Assembly (NCBI GenBank): GCA_001873075.1
Contig: MNYL01000138.1
Location: 1-5,004 of the forward strand
Direction of reading: 5' to 3'
Length of the DNA stretch: 5,004 nt
Origin: Fibrobacteres bacterium CG2_30_45_31
GTDB lineage: Bacteria; Fibrobacterota; Fibrobacteria; Fibrobacterales; Fibrobacteraceae
Made by a program: the position numbers and the translations under genes. Below the pieces are notes generated by a model, which searched no databases, had not been told where the DNA came from, and saw only the letters and a program-made list of their open reading frames with translations. Shown here piece by piece: positions 1 to 5,004 of this stretch. Numbering within the stretch: the stretch's first letter is position 1; each line of letters opens with the position of its first letter.

Positions 1-46
1 AGCCCAGATGGAGTCGTATTGCACTTTTTTTGCGAGGTGTAATATA

Positions 47-64
47 GTATAAATTAATTTATAC
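47..64. repeat. Perfect 18-bp AT-rich palindrome
   Basis: GTATAAATTAATTTATAC reads identically on both strands. It has almost no G or C, so it would be a weak RNA hairpin; a protein-binding site is as likely as chance in such AT-rich DNA. No gene starts close by, so a regulatory role is not shown. Confidence 0.45.
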
Positions 65-249
65 ATAAAAAATCAAGTCATTTTTAGAAGGAACCGATAT
101 TCAAATTTTTAAGTTATAGGGAAGCCTTGCAGGTCTTTTTAAAATGTGAATGTCTAAAAAATATTGACTTTCTCACAAAAAATTCGAAGAAGCTGTTGAT
201 TTAATTTTGCATCTTTCTAAGACTTTTTTCTTCATTTTTTGTAGTTCCT

Positions 250-289
250 AAAGCTAGAAGAAACGAGCCTTTATAAGGGTCGTAGCTTT
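250..289 (+). other. Bulged RNA hairpin candidate
   Basis: AAAGCTA (250-256) pairs with TAGCTTT (283-289). Inside, CGA (264-266) pairs with TCG (280-282) and CCTT (268-271) with AAGG (275-278), closed by a 3-nt loop. About seven nucleotides (257-263) bulge on the left side only, and G267/G279 is a mismatch. Fourteen base pairs in 40 nt is more structure than the surrounding AT-rich DNA suggests. It matches no RNA family I recognise, and either strand could be the transcribed one. Confidence 0.3.
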
Positions 290-341
290 GCGTTGTTCAC
301 GATTAAAGAAAATCTATTTCAGAGGTATTCGGAGTAGAATC

Positions 342-359
342 AGACGGGAGTCTTTTTTT
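342..359 (+). terminator. Weak plus-strand terminator candidate
   Basis: AGAC (342-345), loop GGGA, GTCT (350-353), followed by a run of T to position 359. The stem is only four base pairs, so this would be a weak terminator at best. It lies downstream of the 250-289 hairpin, which would fit the end of a short plus-strand transcript, but no such transcript is demonstrated. Confidence 0.2.
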
Positions 360-365
360 AACTGG

Positions 366-388
366 AGGGAAGAATATTCTTGAACCCT
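366..388. repeat. Palindrome AAGAATATTCTT inside an AGGG/CCCT pair
   Basis: A perfect 12-bp palindrome (370-381) is flanked by AGGG (366-369) and CCCT (385-388), with three unpaired bases GAA between the palindrome and the right flank. It could form a hairpin or be an operator. It lies just beyond the terminator of the small minus-strand gene, with no gene start nearby to assign it to. Confidence 0.3.
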
Positions 389-402
389 TATTTTCGCGAG
401 AC

Positions 403-433
403 AAAAAAAGCACCCCATAAGGGATGCTTTTTT
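403..433 (-). terminator. Intrinsic terminator of the small minus-strand gene
   Basis: On the minus strand the stem AAAAAAGCA.CCC / GGG.TGCTTTTTT has one C/A mismatch (413/424) and a 4-nt loop (417-420), ending in a run of seven T. It begins 16 nt after the stop codon of the gene at 450-755. The plus strand also reads out with six T (428-433), so it may work in both directions and stop transcription arriving from 1-402. Confidence 0.8.
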
Positions 434-449
434 ATAAAAAGTCAAAATT

Positions 450-755
450 TTAGTTTTTGCCTTTTTGTGCTTTTGTTAAACCTAAACGGTTTCTGTACTG
501 ATAGTAAGAAGCTTTTGACACCTGAGGGAAATTAGCGACAACGTCATTGAAGGACGCTCCTGAAGTGATAAAGGTCTTGATAGCACCTGTATTATTTGAG
601 CGAATTCGAGTTTTCCCTTTAGACTTCGAAGAATTCTTTTTTTTATATCCACTAGGAGAAAAATCGAGATCAACGATATATTTTTTACCGTTGATGGTCG
701 CTATATAAGCCTCAACGTCAGCATTCCATTTCGGTTTAATGATGGAAACGCTCAT
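450..755 (-). CDS. Small basic protein with probable helix-turn-helix
   Basis: I do not recognise a named family. From the chosen start it is 101 residues. The N-terminal third (about residues 14-32, VEAYIATINGKKYIVDLDF) looks like beta strands. A lysine/serine/arginine-rich linker follows (about 37-53). The C-terminal part (about 57-92) reads as a helix-turn-helix: a first helix GAIKTFITSG, a second helix SFNDVVANF, a turn at PQVSKA and a recognition helix SYYQYRNRLG. A strongly basic charge plus this motif suggests DNA binding (inference). There is no signal peptide or membrane segment. An ATG lies six bases upstream (761), but AGAGG sits one base from it and seven from the ATG at 755, so 755 is preferred. 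It appears monocistronic, with its own terminator and a long non-coding upstream region. It could be a regulator or a mobile-element relic; a chance ORF is less likely given RBS and terminator. Confidence 0.72.
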   Translation of the reverse strand: MSVSIIKPKWNADVEAYIATINGKKYIVDLDFSPSGYKKKNSSKSKGKTRIRSNNTGAIKTFITSGASFNDVVANFPQVSKASYYQYRNRLGLTKAQKGKN

Positions 756-762
756 ATTCATA

Positions 763-767
763 CCTCT
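763..767 (-). promoter_or_regulatory. Ribosome binding site choosing start 755
   Basis: AGAGG on the minus strand lies 7 nt before the ATG at 755 but only 1 nt before the ATG at 761, so it decides for the inner start. Confidence 0.6.
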
Positions 768-800
768 TTGGTTTGTTTTGTTGATTTTTTATGACTGTAA

Positions 801-828
801 AATGTAGACAAAAAGTTTGTATTCACAA
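801..828 (-). promoter_or_regulatory. Possible promoter of the small HTH gene
   Basis: On the minus strand TTGTGA (828-823) and TACATT (806-801) are separated by 16 bp; each matches four of six bases of the sigma-70 consensus. Transcription would start near 794, giving a leader of about 40 nt. An alternative -10, a perfect TATAAT, lies at 861-856 but has no good -35 at the usual distance. Confidence 0.25.
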
Positions 829-853
829 GGCTATTAGAAAATAAACGTGATGG

Positions 854-865
854 GGATTATAATCC
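854..865. promoter_or_regulatory. Palindrome GGATTATAATCC with TATAAT on both strands
   Basis: A perfect 12-bp palindrome contains a consensus -10 hexamer in both directions (858-863 on plus, 861-856 on minus). G-rich and C-rich flanks (GTG at 847-849, CCCAC ending at 873) extend it imperfectly. It lies about 100 bp upstream of the HTH gene start and could be an operator or promoter core. No good -35 is present at the standard spacing on the minus strand. Confidence 0.35.
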
Positions 866-1050
866 TCCCCCACAGTTTACACCTCAAATATTTAACAGTC
901 TTGCTTTTCATTCAATAATTTGTACGTTTTAAACCAACCTTTTTTCCGAACGCATACAACCTAACTGTTACTTTGTAATACTTTTGATACCCTATAGGTG
1001 TCAGTAGAATTAGCGATGGAACCTAATCGGTACCCGTATAAAACATCGGA

Positions 1051-1080
1051 TTGACTTATCCTCCATATATATGATATCAA
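1051..1080 (+). promoter_or_regulatory. Plus-strand promoter-like sequence
   Basis: TTGACT (1051-1056, five of six consensus bases) and TATCAA (1075-1080, four of six) are 18 bp apart. Transcription would start near 1087 and run through the hairpin and mini-ORF at 1133-1201, then antisense to the 3' end of rsmH. AT-rich DNA often yields such matches by chance. Confidence 0.25.
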
Positions 1081-1132
1081 ATATTGAGTCTGTTTTTGAT
1101 GTGCTTTGAAAAATCAGAGATTCCTATTTGAG

Positions 1133-1175
1133 TACCGCATTACTGAGGGAGATTGTATGTCAGCCCTCTACGGTA
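1133..1175 (+). other. Hairpin covering the mini-ORF ribosome binding site
   Basis: TACCG (1133-1137) pairs with CGGTA (1171-1175), and GAGGG (1145-1149) with CCCTC (1164-1168), with unequal internal loops of 7 and 2 nt. On the plus strand GAGGG is also the Shine-Dalgarno-like sequence for the ATG at 1157. CTGA (1143-1146) and TCAG (1160-1163) give an alternative pairing. The element has no adjacent T-run on either side, so it is not an ordinary terminator. Confidence 0.3.
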
Positions 1176-1201
1176 ATATAAACAAAGGAATTTTTTTCTA
1201 A
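1157..1201 (+). other. Possible 14-residue mini-ORF (weak)
   Basis: An ATG with a good Shine-Dalgarno-like GAGGGAG (1145-1151, spacing 5) opens a 14-codon frame, MSALYGNINKGIFF, ending in TAA. A promoter-like site lies about 100 bp upstream. It is too short for coding statistics and its transcript would collide with rsmH. It could be a leader peptide, a tiny type I toxin-like peptide, or chance; chance is the default. Confidence 0.12.
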
Positions 1202-1261
1202 CCAAAAATTTCAAATTGTGATAGTCGCATTTGGAGTAATGAATGTCACGGGGTAAGAAAT

Positions 1262-2308
1262 TTATGCTTTAAAGGCAAAACGGAGTCGAACTGATTTTGA
1301 GCGAGGATTGTTGTAACGTTCTTCTGCACTGGATCGTATTTCGGTTTCAAAAATTTGACTGTAGAGGCCTTCCGCTTTTCCTTTTTCAAAGGATCTGACA
1401 ACGCGATTGTCTTCGCCAGAGTGAAAAGTCAAAAGAACAACGCGGCCACCTTCGTTTAAGCAGTAAGGTAAAGCGGCTAAGAAAGTTTCAAGAGCAGAAA
1501 ATTCGCCATTGACTTCGATGCGGATTGCTTGAAAGGTGCGACGGATGGCTTTGATAATATAATCTTCATCTATTAACCACTGATTGAGCGTTTTTCGTAT
1601 GGTGTCAGCGAGTTGTTCGGTGGTGGTAATGGAACCTTTTTTACTGACAATGGCTGCGGCAATTTCTTTGCAATAGGATTCATCACTATTTTCTTTGATG
1701 AGAAGTGCGAGTTTCTTTTCTGATATGGTAGCGAGAAGTTCGGCTGCGGATCGCCCTTTTTCTGGGTTCATACGCATGTCGAGAGGCCCATTACGTTTAA
1801 ACGTGAATCCTCGATTGGGATTGTCAATTTGCATAGAAGAAAAGCCTAAGTCGGCGAGTATAATATCCACTTTCGAGATGCCTTGACTTTCGAGAATTGC
1901 GGGAAGGGCTGCAAAGTTAGAGTGTATGGCGGTAAAAACATCCGGGCCAAAACCTTCTTTTCGAAGGCGAGCTTCTGTTTTTGGTTGTTCTACTCGATCC
2001 ACATCTAATCCGAAGAGTTTTCCCCCAGGAAGGAGTTTGGGGAGTATTTCTCGGGCATGTCCTCCATAGCCAAGAGTGGCATCCACGGCAATTTCTCCGG
2101 GTTGAGGGCGAAGAATCTCTAGGATCTCCTGGACACAAATGGAGCGATGAGTTCCGGCGGGGGTATCACCGCGCGCGATGACTTTTTCGATGTCTTCCTG
2201 ATACTTGAGCGGGTCAAGTTCTTTATATTTTTCGGCAAATTTACGAGGATGGGACCCTTGATAACGCGGTCGGCGTTTGTGAGGTTCTTCAGGATTTATG
2301 GGCTCCAT
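1262..2308 (-). CDS. RsmH-type 16S rRNA C1402 N4-methyltransferase, long N-terminal variant
   Basis: Family role: S-adenosylmethionine-dependent methylation of N4 of cytosine 1402 in 16S rRNA, in the cytoplasm on the small ribosomal subunit. Seen in the 348-residue product: SAM-binding DATLGYGGH (76-84), LDVD (101-104), ADLGFSSMQIDNP (152-164), GPLDMRMN (174-181), RRTFQAIRIEVNGE (256-269), LTFHSGED (293-300) and C-terminal NPRSKSVRLR (334-343). Each corresponds to a canonical RsmH motif. About 65 charged residues (with PHKRRPRYQGSHP near the start) precede the point where ordinary RsmH begins. I recall such an extended form in gut Firmicutes, often as a second copy. ATG 2308 was chosen; an in-frame TTG at 2338 adds 10 residues unlike the family, and neither has a strong RBS. 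No mraZ, ftsL or pbp gene is adjacent. It is divergent from the activase operon. Family certain; whether it is the sole RsmH or a paralogue is open. Confidence 0.9.
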   Translation of the reverse strand: MEPINPEEPHKRRPRYQGSHPRKFAEKYKELDPLKYQEDIEKVIARGDTPAGTHRSICVQEILEILRPQPGEIAVDATLGYGGHAREILPKLLPGGKLFGLDVDRVEQPKTEARLRKEGFGPDVFTAIHSNFAALPAILESQGISKVDIILADLGFSSMQIDNPNRGFTFKRNGPLDMRMNPEKGRSAAELLATISEKKLALLIKENSDESYCKEIAAAIVSKKGSITTTEQLADTIRKTLNQWLIDEDYIIKAIRRTFQAIRIEVNGEFSALETFLAALPYCLNEGGRVVLLTFHSGEDNRVVRSFEKGKAEGLYSQIFETEIRSSAEERYNNPRSKSVRLRFAFKA

Positions 2309-2489
2309 AGAGGCTCTCGTTTGAAAAGTTTGTATCAAGTGAAGCTCATATATAGCTTTCCAAGAAGAATCCTGTGGCTTTTTCGGGGTAGGTATCCTGT
2401 ATACAGGGACTGATTTTGTGCCGCTTTAACTAAATTTGCGATGCATTTATTGTTTGTTTTCATACACATTGTAATTAGGGCGAATCGTT
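2309..2489. promoter_or_regulatory. Divergent promoter region of rsmH and the activase operon
   Basis: These 181 bp separate two oppositely read genes, so both promoters should lie here. No pair of -35/-10 boxes is convincing; the best minus-strand match is TTACAA and AATAAA 17 bp apart (within about 2445-2475). ATCCTGT occurs twice (2369-2375 and 2394-2400), the second copy being the left half of the palindrome at 2396-2407. Confidence 0.5.
2396..2407. promoter_or_regulatory. Operator-like palindrome CCTGTATACAGG
   Basis: This perfect 12-bp palindrome lies midway between the two divergent starts, 83 bp before the operon start codon. Its core TGTATACA resembles the short palindromes bound by some GntR-type repressors (inference, no regulator gene is seen). 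It is not a LexA box of the CTG-N10-CAG type. It could control either or both directions. Confidence 0.4.
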
Positions 2490-3401
2490 TTGAAAGTAGG
2501 CATCCCTCGAGCTTTATATTATCACTCCTATCCAGGTCTTTGGGAGACCTTTTTTGAAGCACTGGGCATGGAAACGGTTATTTCCGAAAAATCATCCCGA
2601 ACGACAGTGGAAATAGCGGCTTTGGTGACTGAAAGTGAGCATTGCTTGCCTCATAAGCTGTTTGATGGGCATGTCCATTCTCTGGTGGGTAAAGTGGATG
2701 CTGTTTTTATTCCCCGCGTACTTTCGATGGTGAACAAATACATTTGCTGCACCAAGTTTGGGGCTTTGCCGGATGCTTCCAAGTGTGGTGTGGCAAAAGA
2801 TATTCCTGTACTGACTTTTGATATTAATGAAACGGCGCGTCCTTTGCGCAAAAGTTTAGTGGATTTTGGGGTGAGCCTTGGGTATAAAAAGAAATTGGTG
2901 AAGCTCGCTACCGCAAAAGGCTTTGCCCGGATGGCTCTGGAGTTAGAAAAGCAGCAAAAGGCGAACGAAAAATTACCGGATCATGATCGGTTTTTATTGT
3001 TGGGACACCCTTACACATTGCATGACAGTTTTATTGCAGACCCGATTGTGCGTAAGCTTCGGGCTTTACAGATCCCAACAGAACTTATGTCTTTTCAGGT
3101 AGATGATGTTCCGCGGTCACATATTCGCTGGTGCTCTTTTAATAAGATGTATCAAAAATTGCTGCACTTGGATCCAAAAGTATATAGCGGCGTTGTTCAG
3201 ATTAGCACCTTTAATTGTGGTGCGGACTCTACCATGGTCGATGGGTTCAGAAGGGTTTGCCAAAAACGTGGGATTCCCTTTTTGGTTTTAATGGTGGATG
3301 AACATTCGGGTCAAGCAGGTCTAGAAACCCGATTGGAAGCTTTTGTGGATTCTCTTATGTGGAAGAAAACGCTTCAGAGGGTGGAGGGTGCTCATGCCTG
3401 A
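2490..3401 (+). CDS. Acyl-CoA dehydratase activase-related protein, COG3580/DUF2229-like
   Basis: This 303-residue cytoplasmic protein belongs to the group that accompanies 2-hydroxyacyl-CoA dehydratase activases; its reaction is not known. Visible: N-terminal GIPRAL (4-9), HCLPHK with Cys52, FIPR (73-76), ICCTKFGALPD (85-95) with a Cys-Cys pair, GHPYTLHD (172-179), FNCGADS with Cys243, and a terminal DEHSGQAGLETRLEAFVD (270-287) typical of HgdB-like proteins. The conserved cysteines may bind an Fe-S cluster (inference). It starts with TTG: the codon opens the family's usual MKVGIPRAL, AGGG lies 9 nt upstream, and an in-frame TAA at 2472 rules out a longer start. In other anaerobes this domain is often fused to the activase in one protein of well over 1000 residues; here it is separate. 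First gene of the operon, overlapping the next by 8 nt. Confidence 0.85.
   Translation: MKVGIPRALYYHSYPGLWETFFEALGMETVISEKSSRTTVEIAALVTESEHCLPHKLFDGHVHSLVGKVDAVFIPRVLSMVNKYICCTKFGALPDASKCGVAKDIPVLTFDINETARPLRKSLVDFGVSLGYKKKLVKLATAKGFARMALELEKQQKANEKLPDHDRFLLLGHPYTLHDSFIADPIVRKLRALQIPTELMSFQVDDVPRSHIRWCSFNKMYQKLLHLDPKVYSGVVQISTFNCGADSTMVDGFRRVCQKRGIPFLVLMVDEHSGQAGLETRLEAFVDSLMWKKTLQRVEGAHA
3383..3387 (+). promoter_or_regulatory. Ribosome binding site fixing start 3394
   Basis: GGAGG lies 6 nt before ATG 3394, inside the end of the preceding gene. It excludes the longer in-frame ATG at 3343, whose extra 17 residues match nothing in the family. Confidence 0.75.
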
Positions 3402-4476
3402 AAAAATGGCAATTCCCAATTTGGGCAATTATACCATTGCGCTGGATTCCGCTGTAAGATCGATGGGTATTGAACCTTGGAGTTCCACTTCTACATCGGC
3501 TCATGCGATGGAGTTAGGCATTGCAGCTTCGTCTGAATCTCTTTGCCTCCCCTTCAAAGCCCACTTGGGGCACTTTATAGAAGCCGATGAAGCGGGTTGT
3601 GAAAATGCGCTTATGGTGAATAGCATGGGAACTTGTCGTTTGAGCTATTACCGAGAGCTTATTGAAAATATTTTGAAAGATCAGGGCCGTAAAATTCGCA
3701 TTTGGGGCTTAGGTTTTGATGGGATCAAACCACCGGTGATTCGCCATTTTGACCCGGATACAATCCCTTTTGTGAAAGCGGTGCTGCTTGCGATGGAAAA
3801 AATCAAGGTGATTGATACCTTGGAACTTTCCGCTTGGAGAGTGCGTCCGCGGGAGCTTCATCGAGGCGATACCAGCGATCTTATGCGCAAAAGCTTGCAG
3901 GAACTTTCAGAAACCAACGTCAAGCGCGAAGTCAAAAAACTGCATAAGGCTTTCACTGAGCGTTTTGCGGCCATACCGCAAAATCAAGAGATGCAGCCTT
4001 TGCGTGTGGGTTTGATTGGCGAAGTGTCTGTGCTCCGCGATAAAACACTCAATCAGAATGTGGAAGAAATTTTGGGAAATTTGGGTGTGGAAGTGCGAAA
4101 CTTCTTTTTGCTCGGGGCCGAACTGGGAAATATTTTCGGTGTTCGTGTGGGCAAAACAAAAGCATTTACACGTAAACAACTATCTAAAGTCGCTTACCCT
4201 TATTTGAAAAATCCGGTAGGGGGACACGCCTTGGATTCTGTGGCGCACTCGCTTCTTTGTGCGGAAGAGGGCTATGATGCCATGGTGCATTTATGCCCTA
4301 CAGGGTGCATGCCTGAAGTGAGTGTGCGACCGATTTTGGCGGCTATTAGTAAGGATAAAAATATCCCGATTCTGGAGTTGTCTTTTGATGAGCACACGAG
4401 TCCGGTGGGGGTTACCACCCGATTGGAAGCGTTTGTAGATATTTTGAACGGCCGCCGTGTCCGTAGTAGAGGATAA
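3394..4476 (+). CDS. Acyl-CoA dehydratase activase-related protein, COG3581-like
   Basis: This 360-residue protein is the second subunit-like partner in the operon; no reaction is known for the family. Visible: AIPNLGNYTIA (6-16), ESLCLPFK with Cys51, GTCRLSYYREL with Cys81, LRVGLIGE (203-210) opening a second half, a CPTGCMPEV pair with Cys301 and Cys305, and terminal DEHTSPVGVTTRLEAFVD (332-349). The first and last of these cysteine or end motifs (ES-x-CLP-x-K and DEH...TRLEAFVD) recur in the preceding protein, so the two look paralogous and may form a heterodimer like the A and B subunits of 2-hydroxyacyl-CoA dehydratases (inference). Cysteines at 51, 81, 301 and 305 are candidate cluster ligands. 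No signal peptide or membrane segment. It begins inside the end of the upstream gene (ATGCCTGA overlap) and ends within 3 nt of the activase start, pointing to translational coupling. Confidence 0.85.
   Translation: MPEKMAIPNLGNYTIALDSAVRSMGIEPWSSTSTSAHAMELGIAASSESLCLPFKAHLGHFIEADEAGCENALMVNSMGTCRLSYYRELIENILKDQGRKIRIWGLGFDGIKPPVIRHFDPDTIPFVKAVLLAMEKIKVIDTLELSAWRVRPRELHRGDTSDLMRKSLQELSETNVKREVKKLHKAFTERFAAIPQNQEMQPLRVGLIGEVSVLRDKTLNQNVEEILGNLGVEVRNFFLLGAELGNIFGVRVGKTKAFTRKQLSKVAYPYLKNPVGGHALDSVAHSLLCAEEGYDAMVHLCPTGCMPEVSVRPILAAISKDKNIPILELSFDEHTSPVGVTTRLEAFVDILNGRRVRSRG
4468..4472 (+). promoter_or_regulatory. Ribosome binding site of the activase gene
   Basis: AGAGG lies 6 nt before ATG 4479 and 3 nt before the tandem ATG 4476 (which overlaps the upstream TAA as TAATG). 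Spacing favours 4479; the two choices differ by one methionine. Confidence 0.6.
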
Positions 4477-4478
4477 TG

Positions 4479-5004
4479 ATGAAAAAAGTGTACTTAGGTG
4501 TCGATGTAGGTTCTATTAGCATCAACTATGTAGTCATGGATACTTCGAAGGAAATATTATTCCAATCTTACGTGCGTGCTAGCGGAAACCCGATTCATGC
4601 GGTTTTGGATGGTTTGAAAGCAGTGGCTACGTTTATGGAGACTTTGCCTAGGACTGTGGTAGGTGCCGTATGCACTACTGGTTCTGGCCGTGAATTGACT
4701 GGGGCCTTGCTCGGCGCGGACTTAATCAAGAATGAAATTTCTGCACACGCGAGGGCGGCACTTCATTTGCACCCGGATGTTCATACGGTTATAGAGATTG
4801 GTGGCCAGGATAGTAAAGTCACCATTTTGCGCGATGGCGCGGTGGTGGACTTTGCCATGAACTTAGTTTGTGCGGCAGGGACAGGGAGCTTTTTAGATTC
4901 CCAAGCGCGGCGTTTGAATTTGAGCATTCAAGAGTTCAGTGAAATTGCCATGCATTCCGAGAACCCCACCAATATTGCGGGGCGTTGTACTGTGTTTGCA
5001 GAAT
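4479..5004 (+). CDS. BadF/BcrA/HgdC-type activase ATPase, 3' end outside window
   Basis: Family role: a homodimeric ASKHA-fold ATPase with one bridging [4Fe-4S] cluster that couples ATP hydrolysis to transfer of a very low-potential electron into a 2-hydroxyacyl-CoA dehydratase, benzoyl-CoA reductase or double-cubane protein. The 175 residues present show the phosphate-binding GVDVGSISIN (7-16), TTGSGRE (66-72), NEISAHA (85-91), the second nucleotide motif IEIGGQDSK (105-113), VCAAGTGSFLD with Cys131, and RCTVFAE with Cys170. The two cysteines are 39 residues apart, the same distance as the cluster ligands Cys127 and Cys166 of Acidaminococcus HgdC, so the cluster site looks intact. Position 13 onward reads SISIN where the family usually has ST-T-K, a modest deviation. 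Single-domain activases are about 260 residues, so roughly a third is missing. The substrate protein is unknown. Confidence 0.92.
   Translation, partial: MKKVYLGVDVGSISINYVVMDTSKEILFQSYVRASGNPIHAVLDGLKAVATFMETLPRTVVGAVCTTGSGRELTGALLGADLIKNEISAHARAALHLHPDVHTVIEIGGQDSKVTILRDGAVVDFAMNLVCAAGTGSFLDSQARRLNLSIQEFSEIAMHSENPTNIAGRCTVFAE

Larger units (their letters stand above)
1..402. other. AT-rich stretch without a convincing gene
   Basis: No reading frame with a plausible start, ribosome binding site and length lies here on either strand. All three plus frames are open from the left edge but stop by about position 51, so the tail of an upstream gene cannot be excluded or shown. The stretch holds an 18-bp palindrome (47-64), a bulged hairpin (250-289), a short stem followed by a T-run (342-359) and another hairpin (366-388). 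I see no tRNA and none of the signature motifs of tmRNA, RNase P RNA or SRP RNA. Confidence 0.6.
768..1261. other. Non-coding stretch between rsmH and the HTH gene
   Basis: About 490 bp of AT-rich DNA follows the rsmH stop and precedes the small HTH gene, both read on the minus strand. It contains a palindrome at 854-865, four ACTGT/ACAGT words between 793 and 970, a promoter-like TTGACT at 1051, and a hairpin with a 14-codon ORF at 1133-1201. No clear T-run terminator follows rsmH. I see no tRNA or recognisable structural RNA. Confidence 0.6.

Noticed and set aside
1..51. Three open frames from the left edge, possible C-terminus of an upstream gene
   Set aside because: All stop within 51 bases and none gives a recognisable peptide; too short to choose a frame.
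791..844. 17-codon plus-strand ORF
   Set aside because: No ribosome binding site, and it lies in the likely promoter of the opposite-strand HTH gene.
2309..2338. TTG start adding ten residues to the methyltransferase
   Set aside because: The added residues are not family-like and no strong Shine-Dalgarno precedes the TTG; ATG 2308 fits the family start better, though weakly supported.
2396..2407. CTGTATACAG as a LexA SOS box
   Set aside because: The spacing between CTG and CAG is 4, not the 10 of the proteobacterial box, and neither neighbour is an SOS gene.
2414..2438. Bacteroidota-type promoter (TTTG and TAAATTTG)
   Set aside because: Spacing is about 12 bp instead of roughly 19-21, and the genes here use strong Shine-Dalgarno sequences, unlike that phylum.
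2335..2562. 75-codon minus-strand ORF across the divergent promoter region
   Set aside because: It overlaps the start of a well-supported gene, has no family likeness and fills the only space for two promoters.
3343..3393. Longer in-frame start for the second operon gene
   Set aside because: The extra 17 residues lie wholly inside the first gene and resemble nothing; GGAGG sits correctly before ATG 3394.
1..5004. CRISPR array, insertion sequence, tRNA or rRNA
   Set aside because: No regularly spaced repeats, no transposase gene with terminal repeats, and no cloverleaf or rRNA-like sequence seen on either strand.

Overview
The window looks like chromosomal DNA of an anaerobic bacterium. The main reason is a three-gene operon of the BadF/BcrA/HgdC activase type, a family of oxygen-sensitive ATP-driven electron-transfer proteins. 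Clear Shine-Dalgarno sequences (GGAGG, AGAGG) argue against Bacteroidota, but nothing here fixes the phylum. The first 1.2 kb is visibly more AT-rich than the genes to the right.

Layout. Positions 1-402 hold no convincing gene, only AT-rich DNA with several palindromes and hairpins. A small basic protein with a probable helix-turn-helix lies on the minus strand (450-755), followed by a good intrinsic terminator (403-433). Positions 768-1261 are again non-coding, with a palindrome carrying TATAAT on both strands, repeated ACTGT words, and a plus-strand promoter-like site ahead of a hairpin and a 14-codon mini-ORF. Next on the minus strand is an RsmH-type rRNA methyltransferase (1262-2308) of the variant with a long N-terminal extension, lying outside any cell-wall/division cluster visible here. 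A 181-bp divergent promoter region with a perfect 12-bp palindrome separates it from the plus-strand operon.

The operon (2490 to beyond 5004) encodes two related uncharacterised proteins of the 'acyl-CoA dehydratase activase-related' group (COG3580-like and COG3581-like) and then an activase ATPase (COG1924-like) cut by the window edge. The first two genes overlap by 8 nt and the third starts within 3 nt of the second's stop, so they are probably co-translated. By family knowledge the ATPase would use ATP hydrolysis to inject a low-potential electron from its [4Fe-4S] cluster into a partner Fe-S protein. The two upstream proteins, each with conserved cysteines, are natural candidate partners. 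Their substrate is unknown, and this operon is the most interesting part of the window.
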